DNA of 64,000 bases. Origin: Sphingomonas sp. LC-1 (GTDB lineage Bacteria > Pseudomonadota > Alphaproteobacteria > Sphingomonadales > Sphingomonadaceae). The stretch spans positions 62,001 through 126,000 of the forward strand of contig NZ_JANZXB010000002.1 of assembly GCF_025371035.1 (NCBI RefSeq), read 5' to 3'. The position numbers and the translations under genes are program-made. Every line of letters starts with the position of its first letter. Positions within the stretch are counted from its first letter, which is position 1. Of the stretch, positions 28,382 through 36,840 are shown one piece after another. The notes beneath the pieces are model-generated. The model did no database searches, was not told where the DNA came from, and saw nothing but the letters and a program-made list of their open reading frames with translations.

Positions 28382-29476
28382 TCACGCCGCGCGGGCCTGC
28401 TCGTCGAGCGTCGGATAGTCGATATATCCCTCCGGCCCCTGGCTGTACCAGGTCTTCATGTCGCTCTGGGTCAGCGGCGCATCGGTGCGCAGTCGTTCGG
28501 GCAGGTCCGGATTGGCCAGGAAGGTGCGACCGAACGCGATGGCATCCGCCACGCCCGAATCGAGCGCTCCTTGCGCCTTTTCCCGGCTGTCGAAATCGCT
28601 GTTGAGGATCAGCGGACCGGTAAAGACCTCGCGGATCTGCGGCGACAGCTTGGGTACGTCGGTGCTGCCATAGGTACCATCCGGCCCGATCTCACGCAGT
28701 TCGAGAAAGGCGATGCCAAGGTCCGACAGCATCTTCGCGGCGGGCACGAAGACCGAGGCCGGATCGCTGTCGTCCACGCCCTGGCTGTCGCCATTGGGCG
28801 ACAGGCGCACCCCGACCCGCTCCTTGCCCGCGACCGCGATCACCCGCTCGGTGATCTCGCGGAGCAGGCGGATGCGGTTCTCCGGCGAGCCGCCATATTC
28901 ATCCTCGCGATGATTGGCGTTGTCGCGCAGGAATTCGTCGATCAGATAACCATTGGCGGCATGGATCTGCACCCCGTCGAACCCGGCGGCCAGCGCATTG
29001 CGGGTGGCGAGCGCATAATCATCGAGCAGACGCGGAATCTCGGACAGTTCGAGCGGCCGGGCGGTCTCGAAATCCTGCTTGCCCTCGAAGGTATGCGCCT
29101 GCCCCTCGGTCCGGGTCGCGGAGGACGAGACCGGCTGCATCCCCGTCACCGAGCTGTGCACCTGGCGGCCCATATGCCAGAGCTGTGCGACGATCCGGCC
29201 GCCCGCCTTGTGCACGGCCGCGGTGACGGGCTTCCACGCCTCGACCTGTTCGTCGGTCCAAAGGCCCGGCGCATAGGGCCAGCCCAGGCCTTCGCGGCTG
29301 ATACCGGTCGCCTCGGAGATGATGAGGCCCGCGCTCGCCCGCTGGGCATAATATTGCGCCATGATCGGCGTCGGCACCGCCTCGCGCGTCGCCCGCGCGC
29401 GGGTCAGCGGGGCCATCAGGATGCGGTTTGGCGCGTGAATGGCACCCAGATCGATGGGATCGAACAGCGTTGGCAT
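28382..29476 (-). CDS. Old yellow enzyme family alkene/nitro-ester reductase (NemA-like)
   Basis: FMN-dependent ene-reductase of 364 residues. Visible segments: LFDPIDLGAIHAPNRILMAPLTRAR, the ISEATGIS loop, QLWHMGR, and the substrate-site histidine and asparagine in DGVQIHAANGYLIDEFL. NHREDEYGGSPENR and AFGRTFLANPDLP are typical. It reduces activated double bonds or nitro groups with NADPH. The ATG at 29476 is used, with AGAAGGA upstream. No regulator is adjacent, so the physiological substrate is open. It is divergent from the EamA gene. Confidence 0.93.
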   Translation of the reverse strand: MPTLFDPIDLGAIHAPNRILMAPLTRARATREAVPTPIMAQYYAQRASAGLIISEATGISREGLGWPYAPGLWTDEQVEAWKPVTAAVHKAGGRIVAQLWHMGRQVHSSVTGMQPVSSSATRTEGQAHTFEGKQDFETARPLELSEIPRLLDDYALATRNALAAGFDGVQIHAANGYLIDEFLRDNANHREDEYGGSPENRIRLLREITERVIAVAGKERVGVRLSPNGDSQGVDDSDPASVFVPAAKMLSDLGIAFLELREIGPDGTYGSTDVPKLSPQIREVFTGPLILNSDFDSREKAQGALDSGVADAIAFGRTFLANPDLPERLRTDAPLTQSDMKTWYSQGPEGYIDYPTLDEQARAA

Positions 29477-29541
29477 CAAAATCAAATCCTTCTGTGGCCT
29501 TTCCGGCCTGACGCAACGCAGATAGGACGTTAAGGGAGCCC

Positions 29542-30522
29542 ATGCCCGTATCCGCCCCCCCAAGAAAAAGTGAATTGTCTGAAAGCGTTCGTCTTTCGGA
29601 CCGGAGCGGGCCCACCACCACGCCGCCTCTGGCCTTCGCGGCGGTCATCCTCGCCAATGTCGCGCTCGCCTTCGGGCCGCTGCTGGTGCGAATGGCCTAT
29701 ACCGGGCCGGTCGCCTCGGCCTTCTGGCGGATCACGCTGGCCGCGCCCGTGCTGGTGCTGGTCACGCTGCTAGGCTCCGCGCGGCCGCGTATGCCGGGCC
29801 GGGGGCAGGCCGGGCTCTGGGCGCTGCTGCTGATCGGCGGGATCGCCTTTGCGGGCGATCTGGGCGCCTGGCATATCGGCATCCGCCAGACGACGATGGC
29901 CAACGCCACGCTGTTCGGCAATTCGGCGACCTTCATCTTCCCGCTCTATGGCTTTCTGGTCGCACGCGCCTGGCCCTCGCGGATGCAGGGGATCGCGCTG
30001 ATCCTGGCGGCGGTGGGGGCCGGGCTGTTGATGGGGCGTAGCTATCAGGTCGATCCGCGCCATCTGGTCGGCGATCTTCTATGCGTGCTCGCGGGGGTGC
30101 TGTATGCCTTTTACTTCATCCTGATGTCGCGGGTCCGCGTCGCCATGCCGCCGGTGCCGGCGCTCGCCTGGTCGACACTGGCCAGCATCGTGCCACTGTT
30201 CGTCTTCGCGGTGGTACTGGGCGAGCGGGTATGGCCCGATCAGTGGAGCCCGCTGATCCTGCTGGCGCTGGGGAGCCAGATCATCGGCCAGGGGTTGATG
30301 ATCTATGCGCTGGGGCTGCTCAGCCCGCTGGTCGTCGGTCTCGCGCTGCTGGTACAGCCGATGGTGGCGACGGCGATTGGCTGGATCGTCTATGGCGAGA
30401 CGCTGGCCCTGCCCGATCTGGCGGGGGTAGCGATGGTGGCGGTCGCGCTGGTGCTGGTGCGGCGCGGATCATCCAAGGCGGTTGCCAAGCCGGACGATAG
30501 GGACGACGAGAGAAGCCTATGA
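29542..30522 (+). CDS. EamA-family transporter (DMT superfamily)
   Basis: A 326-residue integral membrane protein with ten hydrophobic segments in two EamA repeats (AFAAVILANVALAFGPLLVR and LVGDLLCVLAGVLYAFYFIL). RTCA-type substrates of this family include amino acids and metabolites, so none can be named. The first 28 residues are polar. AAGGGAGCCC is a good ribosome site. Its last codons overlap the COQ9 start by 4 bases, suggesting coupling without an obvious functional connection. Confidence 0.9.
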   Translation: MPVSAPPRKSELSESVRLSDRSGPTTTPPLAFAAVILANVALAFGPLLVRMAYTGPVASAFWRITLAAPVLVLVTLLGSARPRMPGRGQAGLWALLLIGGIAFAGDLGAWHIGIRQTTMANATLFGNSATFIFPLYGFLVARAWPSRMQGIALILAAVGAGLLMGRSYQVDPRHLVGDLLCVLAGVLYAFYFILMSRVRVAMPPVPALAWSTLASIVPLFVFAVVLGERVWPDQWSPLILLALGSQIIGQGLMIYALGLLSPLVVGLALLVQPMVATAIGWIVYGETLALPDLAGVAMVAVALVLVRRGSSKAVAKPDDRDDERSL

Positions 30523-31193
30523 CCGAGATTGCCATGACCGATGTTCAAGACCTGACCCTCGACGAGGTGCGCGTTGCGCTGGCCGACGGCATCGCGTCCA
30601 ACGCCGCGTTCGACGGCTGGGGCGACGAAGCGCGCGACATGGCGGCGGATGCGGCCGGTATCGACCGCGACATCGCCCGGCTCGCCTTCAAGGACGGGCC
30701 GGTCGCGATGATCGACGCCTGGTTTGCCGCGATCGATGCCGCGATGGTCGCGGCGGTGCCGCGCGAACAGGCCGCCGCGATGAAGATCCGCCAGCGCATC
30801 ACCGCACTGGTCGAAGCAAGACTGGAGGCCCTCGCCCCCAATCGCGAGGCGCTGCGCCGCGCGCTGACCATTCTCGCCATGCCGCAAAATGCCGCGAGCG
30901 GGGCGCGACTCGGCTGGCGGACGGTCGACACGATCTGGGCGCAGGCGGGCGATACGGCGACCGATTATAATCACTATACCAAGCGCGCGACGCTATTCGC
31001 CGTCTATGCCGCGACCATCGCTGCCTTCCTGAACGACGAGAGCGAAGGGCATGCCGACACCCGCGCCTTCCTGGCTCGCCGGATCGAGGGGATCATGCGG
31101 TTCGAGAAATGGAAGGCCGGCATGGTCAAGCGGGGCGAGAATATGCCCAGCCTGTCGCGGTTTATCGGGCGGTTGCGCTATCCGGCGGTGTGA
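30519..31193 (+). CDS. COQ9 family protein (ubiquinone biosynthesis)
   Basis: A 224-residue member of the COQ9/TetR-like family. The C-terminal COQ9 signature DTIWAQAGDTATDYNHYTKRATLFAVYA is clear, and the domain is preceded by a helical N-terminal region resembling a TetR DNA-binding fold, but it is not thought to bind DNA. The yeast and human proteins bind lipid and help COQ7 hydroxylate the quinone ring; the bacterial role is inferred from that. It is common in alphaproteobacteria. Confidence 0.92.
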   Translation: MTEIAMTDVQDLTLDEVRVALADGIASNAAFDGWGDEARDMAADAAGIDRDIARLAFKDGPVAMIDAWFAAIDAAMVAAVPREQAAAMKIRQRITALVEARLEALAPNREALRRALTILAMPQNAASGARLGWRTVDTIWAQAGDTATDYNHYTKRATLFAVYAATIAAFLNDESEGHADTRAFLARRIEGIMRFEKWKAGMVKRGENMPSLSRFIGRLRYPAV

Positions 31194-31219
31194 GGCGGTT
31201 CGGGGTTGAGGGATTCCCC

Positions 31220-31260
31220 TGGCCTTAGACTTCGCTCAGGCTGAGCGAAGTCTAAGGCCA
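31220..31260. repeat. Intergenic palindromic repeat, copy 5: perfect 41-base palindrome
   Basis: TGGCCTTAGACTTCGCTCAG (31220-31239) and its exact reverse complement CTGAGCGAAGTCTAAGGCCA (31241-31260) flank a single G. This is a variant of the repeat with Ser-like TTAGAC in place of TTCGAC, symmetrical across its whole length. It lies 27 bases after the COQ9 stop and 72 bases before feoA, so it could be a terminator-like structure or a REP element. Confidence 0.85.
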
Positions 31261-31295
31261 CGCCCCAAACCCCGACATCCATTTCATCAACGGGT

Positions 31296-31314
31296 AATTG
31301 ATAATCAATCGCAC
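31296..31314 (+). promoter_or_regulatory. Fur-box-like iron operator upstream of feoAB
   Basis: AATTGATAATCAATCGCAC. The first part carries the TGATAAT core of Fur boxes, and the left half resembles the classic 19-base consensus; the right half is less good. It lies 19 bases before the feoA start, so a bound repressor would block the start region. Fur is an inference; an Irr or RirA-type site would also be possible in alphaproteobacteria. Confidence 0.5.
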
Positions 31315-31332
31315 TGGGGTTATGTAGTCTCC

Positions 31333-31584
31333 ATGGCGATGCTCAGCAGTCTCGAAACCCTTCCCCGGCGGCAACCGGCGACCGTGGCCGCGATCGACTG
31401 GACTCAGCTGGCGCTGCCCGAGGCGCGCCGGCTGCGCGAACTGGGTTTCGATGAAGGCGTGGGTGTGGAGGTGCTGCACCGCGCAACGCTGGGCGGTGGG
31501 CCGATCGCCTGCCGGATCGGCCGGATGACCGTGGCGCTGCGTCGCCGGGTTGCGGCATCGATCCGCGTCGCGACCGGCGCCTGA
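31333..31584 (+). CDS. feoA: Ferrous iron transport protein A
   Basis: An 83-residue cytosolic SH3-like protein that helps the FeoB permease. Family features: LPEARRLRELGFDEGVGVEVLHRATLGGGPIACRIG, with basic and hydrophobic strands. ATG at 31333 follows the operator by 18 bases; a clear ribosome site is lacking. feoB follows after 23 bases. No feoC is seen. Confidence 0.93.
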   Translation: MAMLSSLETLPRRQPATVAAIDWTQLALPEARRLRELGFDEGVGVEVLHRATLGGGPIACRIGRMTVALRRRVAASIRVATGA

Positions 31585-31607
31585 ATTTTTGAGGTTCGCC
31601 TGATCTG

Positions 31608-33467
31608 ATGAACGCCGCACCGCTGGTTGCGCTCGTCGGCAATCCCAATGCCGGCAAAAGCGCCCTGTTCAACGCGCTGACCGGCGCGCGGCAGAAAGTC
31701 GGAAATTACCCCGGCGTCACCGTCGAGCGGCATTCGGGCCGCCTCGTGCTGGAGGATGGCCGACCGGTCGAACTGGTCGACCTGCCCGGTGCCTATAGTC
31801 TCGATCCGGGCAGCCTGGACGAGCAGGTCACCCGCAATGTCGTGATGGGGTCGCAGGCGGGCGAGCGGCGCCCGGATGCGCTGGTCGTGGTGGTCGATGC
31901 CGCCAATCTCGACAATCATCTGCGCTTCGCGCTGCAACTGATCGCTCTGGGCCTGCCGGTGGTGGTCGCGCTAAACATGGTCGATCTGGCCGAGCGTGAC
32001 GGGCTGACGCTCGATCCCGATATTCTAGCGCGCGAACTGGGCGTGAAGGTGATCCCGACCGTCGCGGTGCGCCGCCGTGGCCTCGATGCGCTGAAGGCCG
32101 AGGTCGACCGGCTGGTGTCCGAGGAGCGTGCCCGTCCGATCGCCCCTGCCGACCAGATCGACGACATCGTCACGCTGCAACGCCGCGCCCGCCAGATCGC
32201 GGCGGCGGCGACCGTGGCGGAGACGCCCGTCCGCCGCTGGACGCACATGCTCGACTCGGTCGCGCTGCACCCCATTGCGGGGCCGATCCTGCTGGTCGCG
32301 CTGCTCTTCGTCATGTTCCAGGCGGTCTTCGCTTGGTCCGAAGCGCCGGTCGGCTGGATCGAGCAGGGCTTTGTCTGGTTGGAGGCCCAGGTCGGCGCCG
32401 CCCTGCCCGAGGGCTGGTTCCGCAGCCTCATCACCGATGGCCTGATCGCCGGTGTCGGCGCGGTCATCGTCTTCCTGCCGCAGATCCTGATCCTGTTCCT
32501 GTTCATCTTGGTGCTGGAGGCGAGCGGATATATGGTCCGCGCCGCCTTCCTGATGGACCGCCTGATGGCGCAGGTCGGGCTGTCGGGCCGCGCCTTCATT
32601 CCGCTGCTGTCGTCCTTCGCCTGTGCGGTGCCGGGCATCATGGCGACGCGGACGATCGATGACGAGAAGGACCGGCTGACCACCATTCTGATCGCGCCGC
32701 TGATGACCTGTTCGGCGCGCCTGCCCGTCTACACCATCATCATCGGCGCATTCATTCCCGACCGGCAGGTGCTGCCCTTTGTCGGGCTACAGGGGCTGGT
32801 GCTGCTCGGCCTGTATCTGATGGGCATTGTCGGTGCGTTCGTCGCCGCGCTGCTGCTCCGGCGTACCGTCACCAAGGGCGCGTCGTCGGGCTTCATGATG
32901 GAGATGCCGAAGTACCAGTGGCCGCATATCCGCGACGTGTTGCTCGGCCTGTGGAGCCGTGCGCTGATCTTCCTGAAGCGCGCGGGCACCACCATCGCGC
33001 TGACCACCGTGATCCTGTGGGCGCTGCTGTCCTTCCCCAAGCCGCCGGAAGGCTCGGGCATCTCGCCGGTCGATTATTCGGTTGCGGGTCGCATCGCCAG
33101 CGGGATCGAGGTCGTGGTGCGCCCGATCGGCTTCAACCGCGATATCTCCCTGGCACTCGTCCCCGCCATGGCGGCACGCGAAGTGGCGGTGGCCGCAATC
33201 GGCACCGTCTACGCCATCGACGATACCGAGCATGAGGGCGGGCAGAAGGCGATGACCGACAAGCTCAAGCGCAACTGGTCGCTGCCCACCGCGCTCGCCT
33301 TCCTGATGTGGTTCGTCTTCGCACCCCAGTGCATCTCGACCATCGCGGTGACGCGAAGGGAAACCAACGGATGGCGCTGGCCCGCCTTCATGGTGGGGTA
33401 CCTTTTCGTGACCGCTTATGTCATGGCGGGCATCACATATTGGCTGGCTGTTTTCGCCGGCCTCTGA
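31608..33467 (+). CDS. feoB: Ferrous iron transporter B (GTPase permease)
   Basis: Inner-membrane Fe2+ transporter of 619 residues. The N-terminal GTPase has GNPNAGKSALFN (11-22), VDLPGAYSLDPG and NMVDLAERDG. A helical GDI segment and two Gate motif repeats with multiple membrane helices follow (FACAVPGIMATRTI and the second Gate near AFLMWFVFAPQCISTIAVTRRETNGW). It is shorter than the E. coli protein (773 residues) mainly in the C-terminal loops. Under an iron-responsive operator at 31296. Confidence 0.96.
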   Translation: MNAAPLVALVGNPNAGKSALFNALTGARQKVGNYPGVTVERHSGRLVLEDGRPVELVDLPGAYSLDPGSLDEQVTRNVVMGSQAGERRPDALVVVVDAANLDNHLRFALQLIALGLPVVVALNMVDLAERDGLTLDPDILARELGVKVIPTVAVRRRGLDALKAEVDRLVSEERARPIAPADQIDDIVTLQRRARQIAAAATVAETPVRRWTHMLDSVALHPIAGPILLVALLFVMFQAVFAWSEAPVGWIEQGFVWLEAQVGAALPEGWFRSLITDGLIAGVGAVIVFLPQILILFLFILVLEASGYMVRAAFLMDRLMAQVGLSGRAFIPLLSSFACAVPGIMATRTIDDEKDRLTTILIAPLMTCSARLPVYTIIIGAFIPDRQVLPFVGLQGLVLLGLYLMGIVGAFVAALLLRRTVTKGASSGFMMEMPKYQWPHIRDVLLGLWSRALIFLKRAGTTIALTTVILWALLSFPKPPEGSGISPVDYSVAGRIASGIEVVVRPIGFNRDISLALVPAMAAREVAVAAIGTVYAIDDTEHEGGQKAMTDKLKRNWSLPTALAFLMWFVFAPQCISTIAVTRRETNGWRWPAFMVGYLFVTAYVMAGITYWLAVFAGL

Positions 33468-33488
33468 ACCAAGCACGGGACTGAATAC

Positions 33489-34079
33489 ATGGCGGGCAGC
33501 GTCAACAAGGTGATTCTCGTCGGCAATCTGGGACGCGATCCCGAGAGCCGCTCCTTCCAGAATGGCGGCAAGGTGGTCGAGCTGCGCATCGCCACGTCCG
33601 AATCGTGGAAGGACCGCAATAGCGGCGAGCGGAAGGAAAAGACCGAGTGGCACACGGTCAAGATCTTCAACGAAGGTCTCGCCAACGTCGCCGAGCGGTT
33701 CCTGCGCAAGGGCTCGAAGGTCTATATCGAAGGCGCGCTGACCACCCGCAAGTGGCAGGACCAACAGGGTAATGACCGCTATTCGACCGAAGTGACGCTG
33801 CAGGGCTTCAACTCGGTGCTGACCATGCTCGACGGCCCCGGTGGCGGTCAGGGCGGCGGCGGTAGCCGTGGCGGCGGCGATTTCGGCGGTGGCGATGATT
33901 TCGGCGGCGGCGACTTTGGCGGCGGATCGAGCGGATTCGGCGGCGGATCGTCGGGCGGCGGCTATGGCGGCGGTCAGCGCGGCGGTTCTTCGTCCTCGGG
34001 CGGGAACGGTGGCAATCGTGGCGGGTTCGGACAGGGCGGCGGTTTCGCCGACGATCTGGATGACGACGTTCCCTTCTGA
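33489..34079 (+). CDS. ssb: Single-stranded DNA-binding protein
   Basis: Tetrameric ssDNA-binding protein of 196 residues. The OB-fold (residues 1-112) begins [18 protein letters not shown] and includes [19 protein letters not shown]. Residues 113-185 form a long Gly/Ser-rich flexible linker. The acidic tip DDDVPF at the C-terminus recruits repair proteins. ATG at 33489 follows feoB by 21 bases; co-transcription with feo is possible but ssb probably also has its own promoter. Confidence 0.97.
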   Translation: MAGSVNKVILVGNLGRDPESRSFQNGGKVVELRIATSESWKDRNSGERKEKTEWHTVKIFNEGLANVAERFLRKGSKVYIEGALTTRKWQDQQGNDRYSTEVTLQGFNSVLTMLDGPGGGQGGGGSRGGGDFGGGDDFGGGDFGGGSSGFGGGSSGGGYGGGQRGGSSSSGGNGGNRGGFGQGGGFADDLDDDVPF

Positions 34080-34166
34080 TCGGGGCACGGGTTCCATGGT
34101 GCGAGGATGGATCGAGAAGGTTTTAGGACCGGCCTGATATTCGGCCAGACGGATGGGAAGACGGAT

Positions 34167-35711
34167 ATGCTCGACCCATCGGTGTTGACATACGAACGGC
34201 GCGCGGCGATGATCCGATCCTATGACCTGGCGGGGTATCGCGAAAGCGGGCACCTGGACGATCTGGCGGCCTTTGCCGCCGAACTCTGCGCAACCCCGGT
34301 GGCACTGGTCAGCCTGGTCGAGGAGGAGACCCAACGGTTTCTCGCCGTGGTCGGGCTGGAGGCGGATCAGTCGCCTCGCGATACATCCTTCTGCGCCCAT
34401 GCGATGATCGGCCGCGAGGCGACGATGGTGGTGCCGGATGCGCGCGCCGACCCGCGCTTCGCCGATTTCTCCCTCGTCACCGGGCCGCCCTATATCCGCT
34501 TCTATGCGGGTGCGCGGCTCCTGTCGCATGAGGGGGTGCCGCTGGGCGCGATCTGCGTCATCTCGCCCGAGCCCCGACCGCAGGGGCTGACCCCATTCCA
34601 GCAGCGCGGTCTGGAGATCCTGGCGACCGCCGTCATGGGCCGGTTGCAGGACCGTCGTGCCCAGCGCGAGCATGAACAGACGGTCGAGGCCTCCGAGGCG
34701 CGCGTTGCCGATAGCGAGCAGCGTTTTCGAACCCTGGCCGACACCATGCCGCAAATGGTCTGGTCGACGCTGCCCGACGGCTTTCACGATTATTATAATG
34801 CGCGCTGGTATGAGTTTACGGGGATGCCCGACGGCTCGACCGATGGCGAGGCCTGGAACGGCATGTTCCATGAGGACGACCAGCAGCGCGCCTGGACGCT
34901 ATGGCGTCATAGCCTGGCGACCGGCGATCCCTATCAGATCGAATATCGGTTGCGGCATCGCGACGGCACCTATCGCTGGGTGCTGGGCCGCGCGCTGCCG
35001 ATCCGGGACGCGAACGGGCAGATCACCCGCTGGTTCGGCACCTGCACCGACATTCACGAACAGAAGCTGGCACTGGAAGAACGCGAGATCGTCAGCCAGG
35101 AGCTGAGCCACCGGATCAAGAATATCTTTGCGGTGATCTCCGGCCTGATCGCCTTTGCCGCGCGCAGCCATCCGGGCTTTGGCGCGATCGCCAGCGACCT
35201 GCGCGACCGGATCACCGCGCTGGGCCGTGCGCACGACTTCGTCCGCCCCCATAGTCCGCAGTCGCAGCCCAAGGCGCGGCAGGATTCGCTCCACGGCCTG
35301 CTCGGCGATCTGTTCGAGCCCTATCGCGGCGATACCGAGGCGCGCATCCGGCTGGACGGGGACGATGTGCCGGTCGACGACCGTTCGGCGACGCCGCTGG
35401 CGCTGTTGTTCCACGAGCTGGCGACCAACGCCTCCAAATATGGCGCACTATCGGTCATGACCGGGCATGTCGTGCTGACGGTGACGCGGCGCGACGACAT
35501 GGTGACGCTGTGCTGGCAGGAGCATGACGGCCCCGCGCTCGATGCCGCGCCGACCCGGATCGGATTCGGATCGCAACTGGTCGAGCTGTCGGCGGTGCGG
35601 CAATTGGGCGGCACGGTCGGGCGCGACTGGCGTGCGGAAGGACTGGTCGTGACGATCGAGGTCCCGCTGGCCGCGTTCAGCCGTCCGGCGGGGCTGGGCC
35701 CCGGCCGCTGA
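34167..35711 (+). CDS. GAF-PAS HWE-type sensor histidine kinase
   Basis: A cytosolic, membrane-segment-free kinase of about 514 residues. It has a GAF domain (roughly 20-160: CATPVALVSLVEEETQRFLAVVGLE), a PAS domain with PAC (about 185-300: FRTLADTMPQMVW to RDANGQITRWFGTCTDIHEQK) and an HWE/HisKA_2 dimerisation core with the phospho-His at about 315 (ELSHRIKNIFAVISGL). A HATPase end with NASKYGAL follows. HWE kinases often drive the alphaproteobacterial general stress response. The start at 34167 with GGGAAG seven bases before is preferred to 34107. It converges on a receiver gene. Confidence 0.9.
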   Translation: MLDPSVLTYERRAAMIRSYDLAGYRESGHLDDLAAFAAELCATPVALVSLVEEETQRFLAVVGLEADQSPRDTSFCAHAMIGREATMVVPDARADPRFADFSLVTGPPYIRFYAGARLLSHEGVPLGAICVISPEPRPQGLTPFQQRGLEILATAVMGRLQDRRAQREHEQTVEASEARVADSEQRFRTLADTMPQMVWSTLPDGFHDYYNARWYEFTGMPDGSTDGEAWNGMFHEDDQQRAWTLWRHSLATGDPYQIEYRLRHRDGTYRWVLGRALPIRDANGQITRWFGTCTDIHEQKLALEEREIVSQELSHRIKNIFAVISGLIAFAARSHPGFGAIASDLRDRITALGRAHDFVRPHSPQSQPKARQDSLHGLLGDLFEPYRGDTEARIRLDGDDVPVDDRSATPLALLFHELATNASKYGALSVMTGHVVLTVTRRDDMVTLCWQEHDGPALDAAPTRIGFGSQLVELSAVRQLGGTVGRDWRAEGLVVTIEVPLAAFSRPAGLGPGR

Positions 35712-35783
35712 GCAGCTTTCCGAACGCATGATCATGGATTGGCAAAGAGGCCTGGGCCATGAAAGGCCCCGGCGGGAGAGGCT

Positions 35784-36179
35784 TTACATCGCCAGCTTGA
35801 GCGGCATCAATTCCTCGGACATCATGTCCGCGGCGGAACCGGTGGCCATGGCCGCCGCCGCCAGGATCGCCCGCTCGCTAAACGGTTTGCGGATATAGCC
35901 GAGCGCTTCGATATCGGTCGAAATCTGGGCGGGGTTGGCAGTGACGAAGACGATCTTCACCCCATAATCGTCGGCCAGCCGACGTGCGATGTCGGGGCCT
36001 GTCGCCCCGTCGCGCAGGTTCACATCGACAAAGGCAAAGGAGCAACCCGGCGCGGTCTCAAAGGCGGTGCGGCTGTCTGCCGCTATGCCGGCCACCTGAT
36101 AGCCCGCATCGGTCAGAATGCGCTCTAGATCGAGGGCCACGAAAATTTCGTCTTCCACGATCAGGGCGGTTTGTCTCAT
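35784..36179 (-). CDS. Single-domain response regulator
   Basis: Stand-alone receiver domain of 131 residues. The acidic pair (ED, 9-10), phospho-acceptor Asp52 in FAFVDVNLRDG, switch Thr80 (FVTAN) and Lys98 (RKPF) are all present, and there is no output domain. It converges on the HWE kinase, which is its probable partner. An EcfG-type promoter (36206-36231) precedes it. It lacks the FATGY motif of SdrG-type regulators, so it is not that protein. The C-terminal 20 residues are Met/Ala-rich. Confidence 0.9.
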   Translation of the reverse strand: MRQTALIVEDEIFVALDLERILTDAGYQVAGIAADSRTAFETAPGCSFAFVDVNLRDGATGPDIARRLADDYGVKIVFVTANPAQISTDIEALGYIRKPFSERAILAAAAMATGSAADMMSEELMPLKLAM

Positions 36180-36205
36180 GTCAAATTCCCGTCACTTTCG
36201 CCAAT

Positions 36206-36231
36206 AACGGCCTTGATCGAAATAAAGTTCC
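36206..36231 (-). promoter_or_regulatory. EcfG (general stress sigma) promoter of the response regulator
   Basis: On the minus strand GGAAC (36231-36227) and CGTT (36209-36206) are separated by exactly 17 bases. This fits the alphaproteobacterial EcfG consensus GGAAC-N16-17-CGTT. It lies about 27 bases upstream of the regulator's ATG, giving a short leader. This links the regulator to the general stress response. Confidence 0.65.
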
Positions 36232-36246
36232 GACTGTGTAGCGGTT

Positions 36247-36840
36247 CTAACGACGCAACAAAAATACGGCGTGCTCCGCGCGGACGTTCGCCGCCGCCGC
36301 ACTGGTGGGTCGCCCGCGCGACAGGAACCAGCTTCCCTCCACAGTAATCCGCCGCTGCCGGACGAAGGCGCGGAAGTCGTCGATCGTCACATGATGGATG
36401 TTCGGCGTGTCATACCATTGTTCGGGCAGCAATTTCGTCACCGGCATCCGCCCGCCCCACAAAAGCGACAGCCGCACCCGCCAATGCGCGAAATTGGGGA
36501 AGGACACGAAAGCCCGCTGGCCGATGCGCAGCAGATGGTCGAGCACCTGGTCGGGCGCACGCGCGGTCTGAAGCGTCTGGCTGAGGATCGCATAGTCGAA
36601 CCCCTTGTCGGGATAGCCCGCCAGATCGACGTCGGCGTCGCCCTGCACCACGGCCAGCCCGCGCGCGACGGCGGAGGCGACGTTGACCGGGTCGATCTCC
36701 AGCCCCCGCGCATCCACGCCCGAATCGTCGCGCAGCGCCGCCATCAACTGCCCGTCGCCGCATCCGATATCGAGCACGCGAGCGCCCCGTGCGACATGCG
36801 CGGCGATGATCGCCAGATCGGGGCGAAGCATCTCGCTCAT
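36247..36840 (-). CDS. metW: Methionine biosynthesis protein MetW
   Basis: A 197-residue SAM-methyltransferase-like protein: motif I in [15 protein letters not shown], then [20 protein letters not shown]. MetW works with MetX in homoserine acylation/transacetylation in many proteobacteria; the precise mechanism is not fixed. The characteristic [22 protein letters not shown] segment is present. Its start overlaps the metX stop by 4 bases (ATGA), as expected for this pair. Confidence 0.95.
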   Translation of the reverse strand: MSEMLRPDLAIIAAHVARGARVLDIGCGDGQLMAALRDDSGVDARGLEIDPVNVASAVARGLAVVQGDADVDLAGYPDKGFDYAILSQTLQTARAPDQVLDHLLRIGQRAFVSFPNFAHWRVRLSLLWGGRMPVTKLLPEQWYDTPNIHHVTIDDFRAFVRQRRITVEGSWFLSRGRPTSAAAANVRAEHAVFLLRR

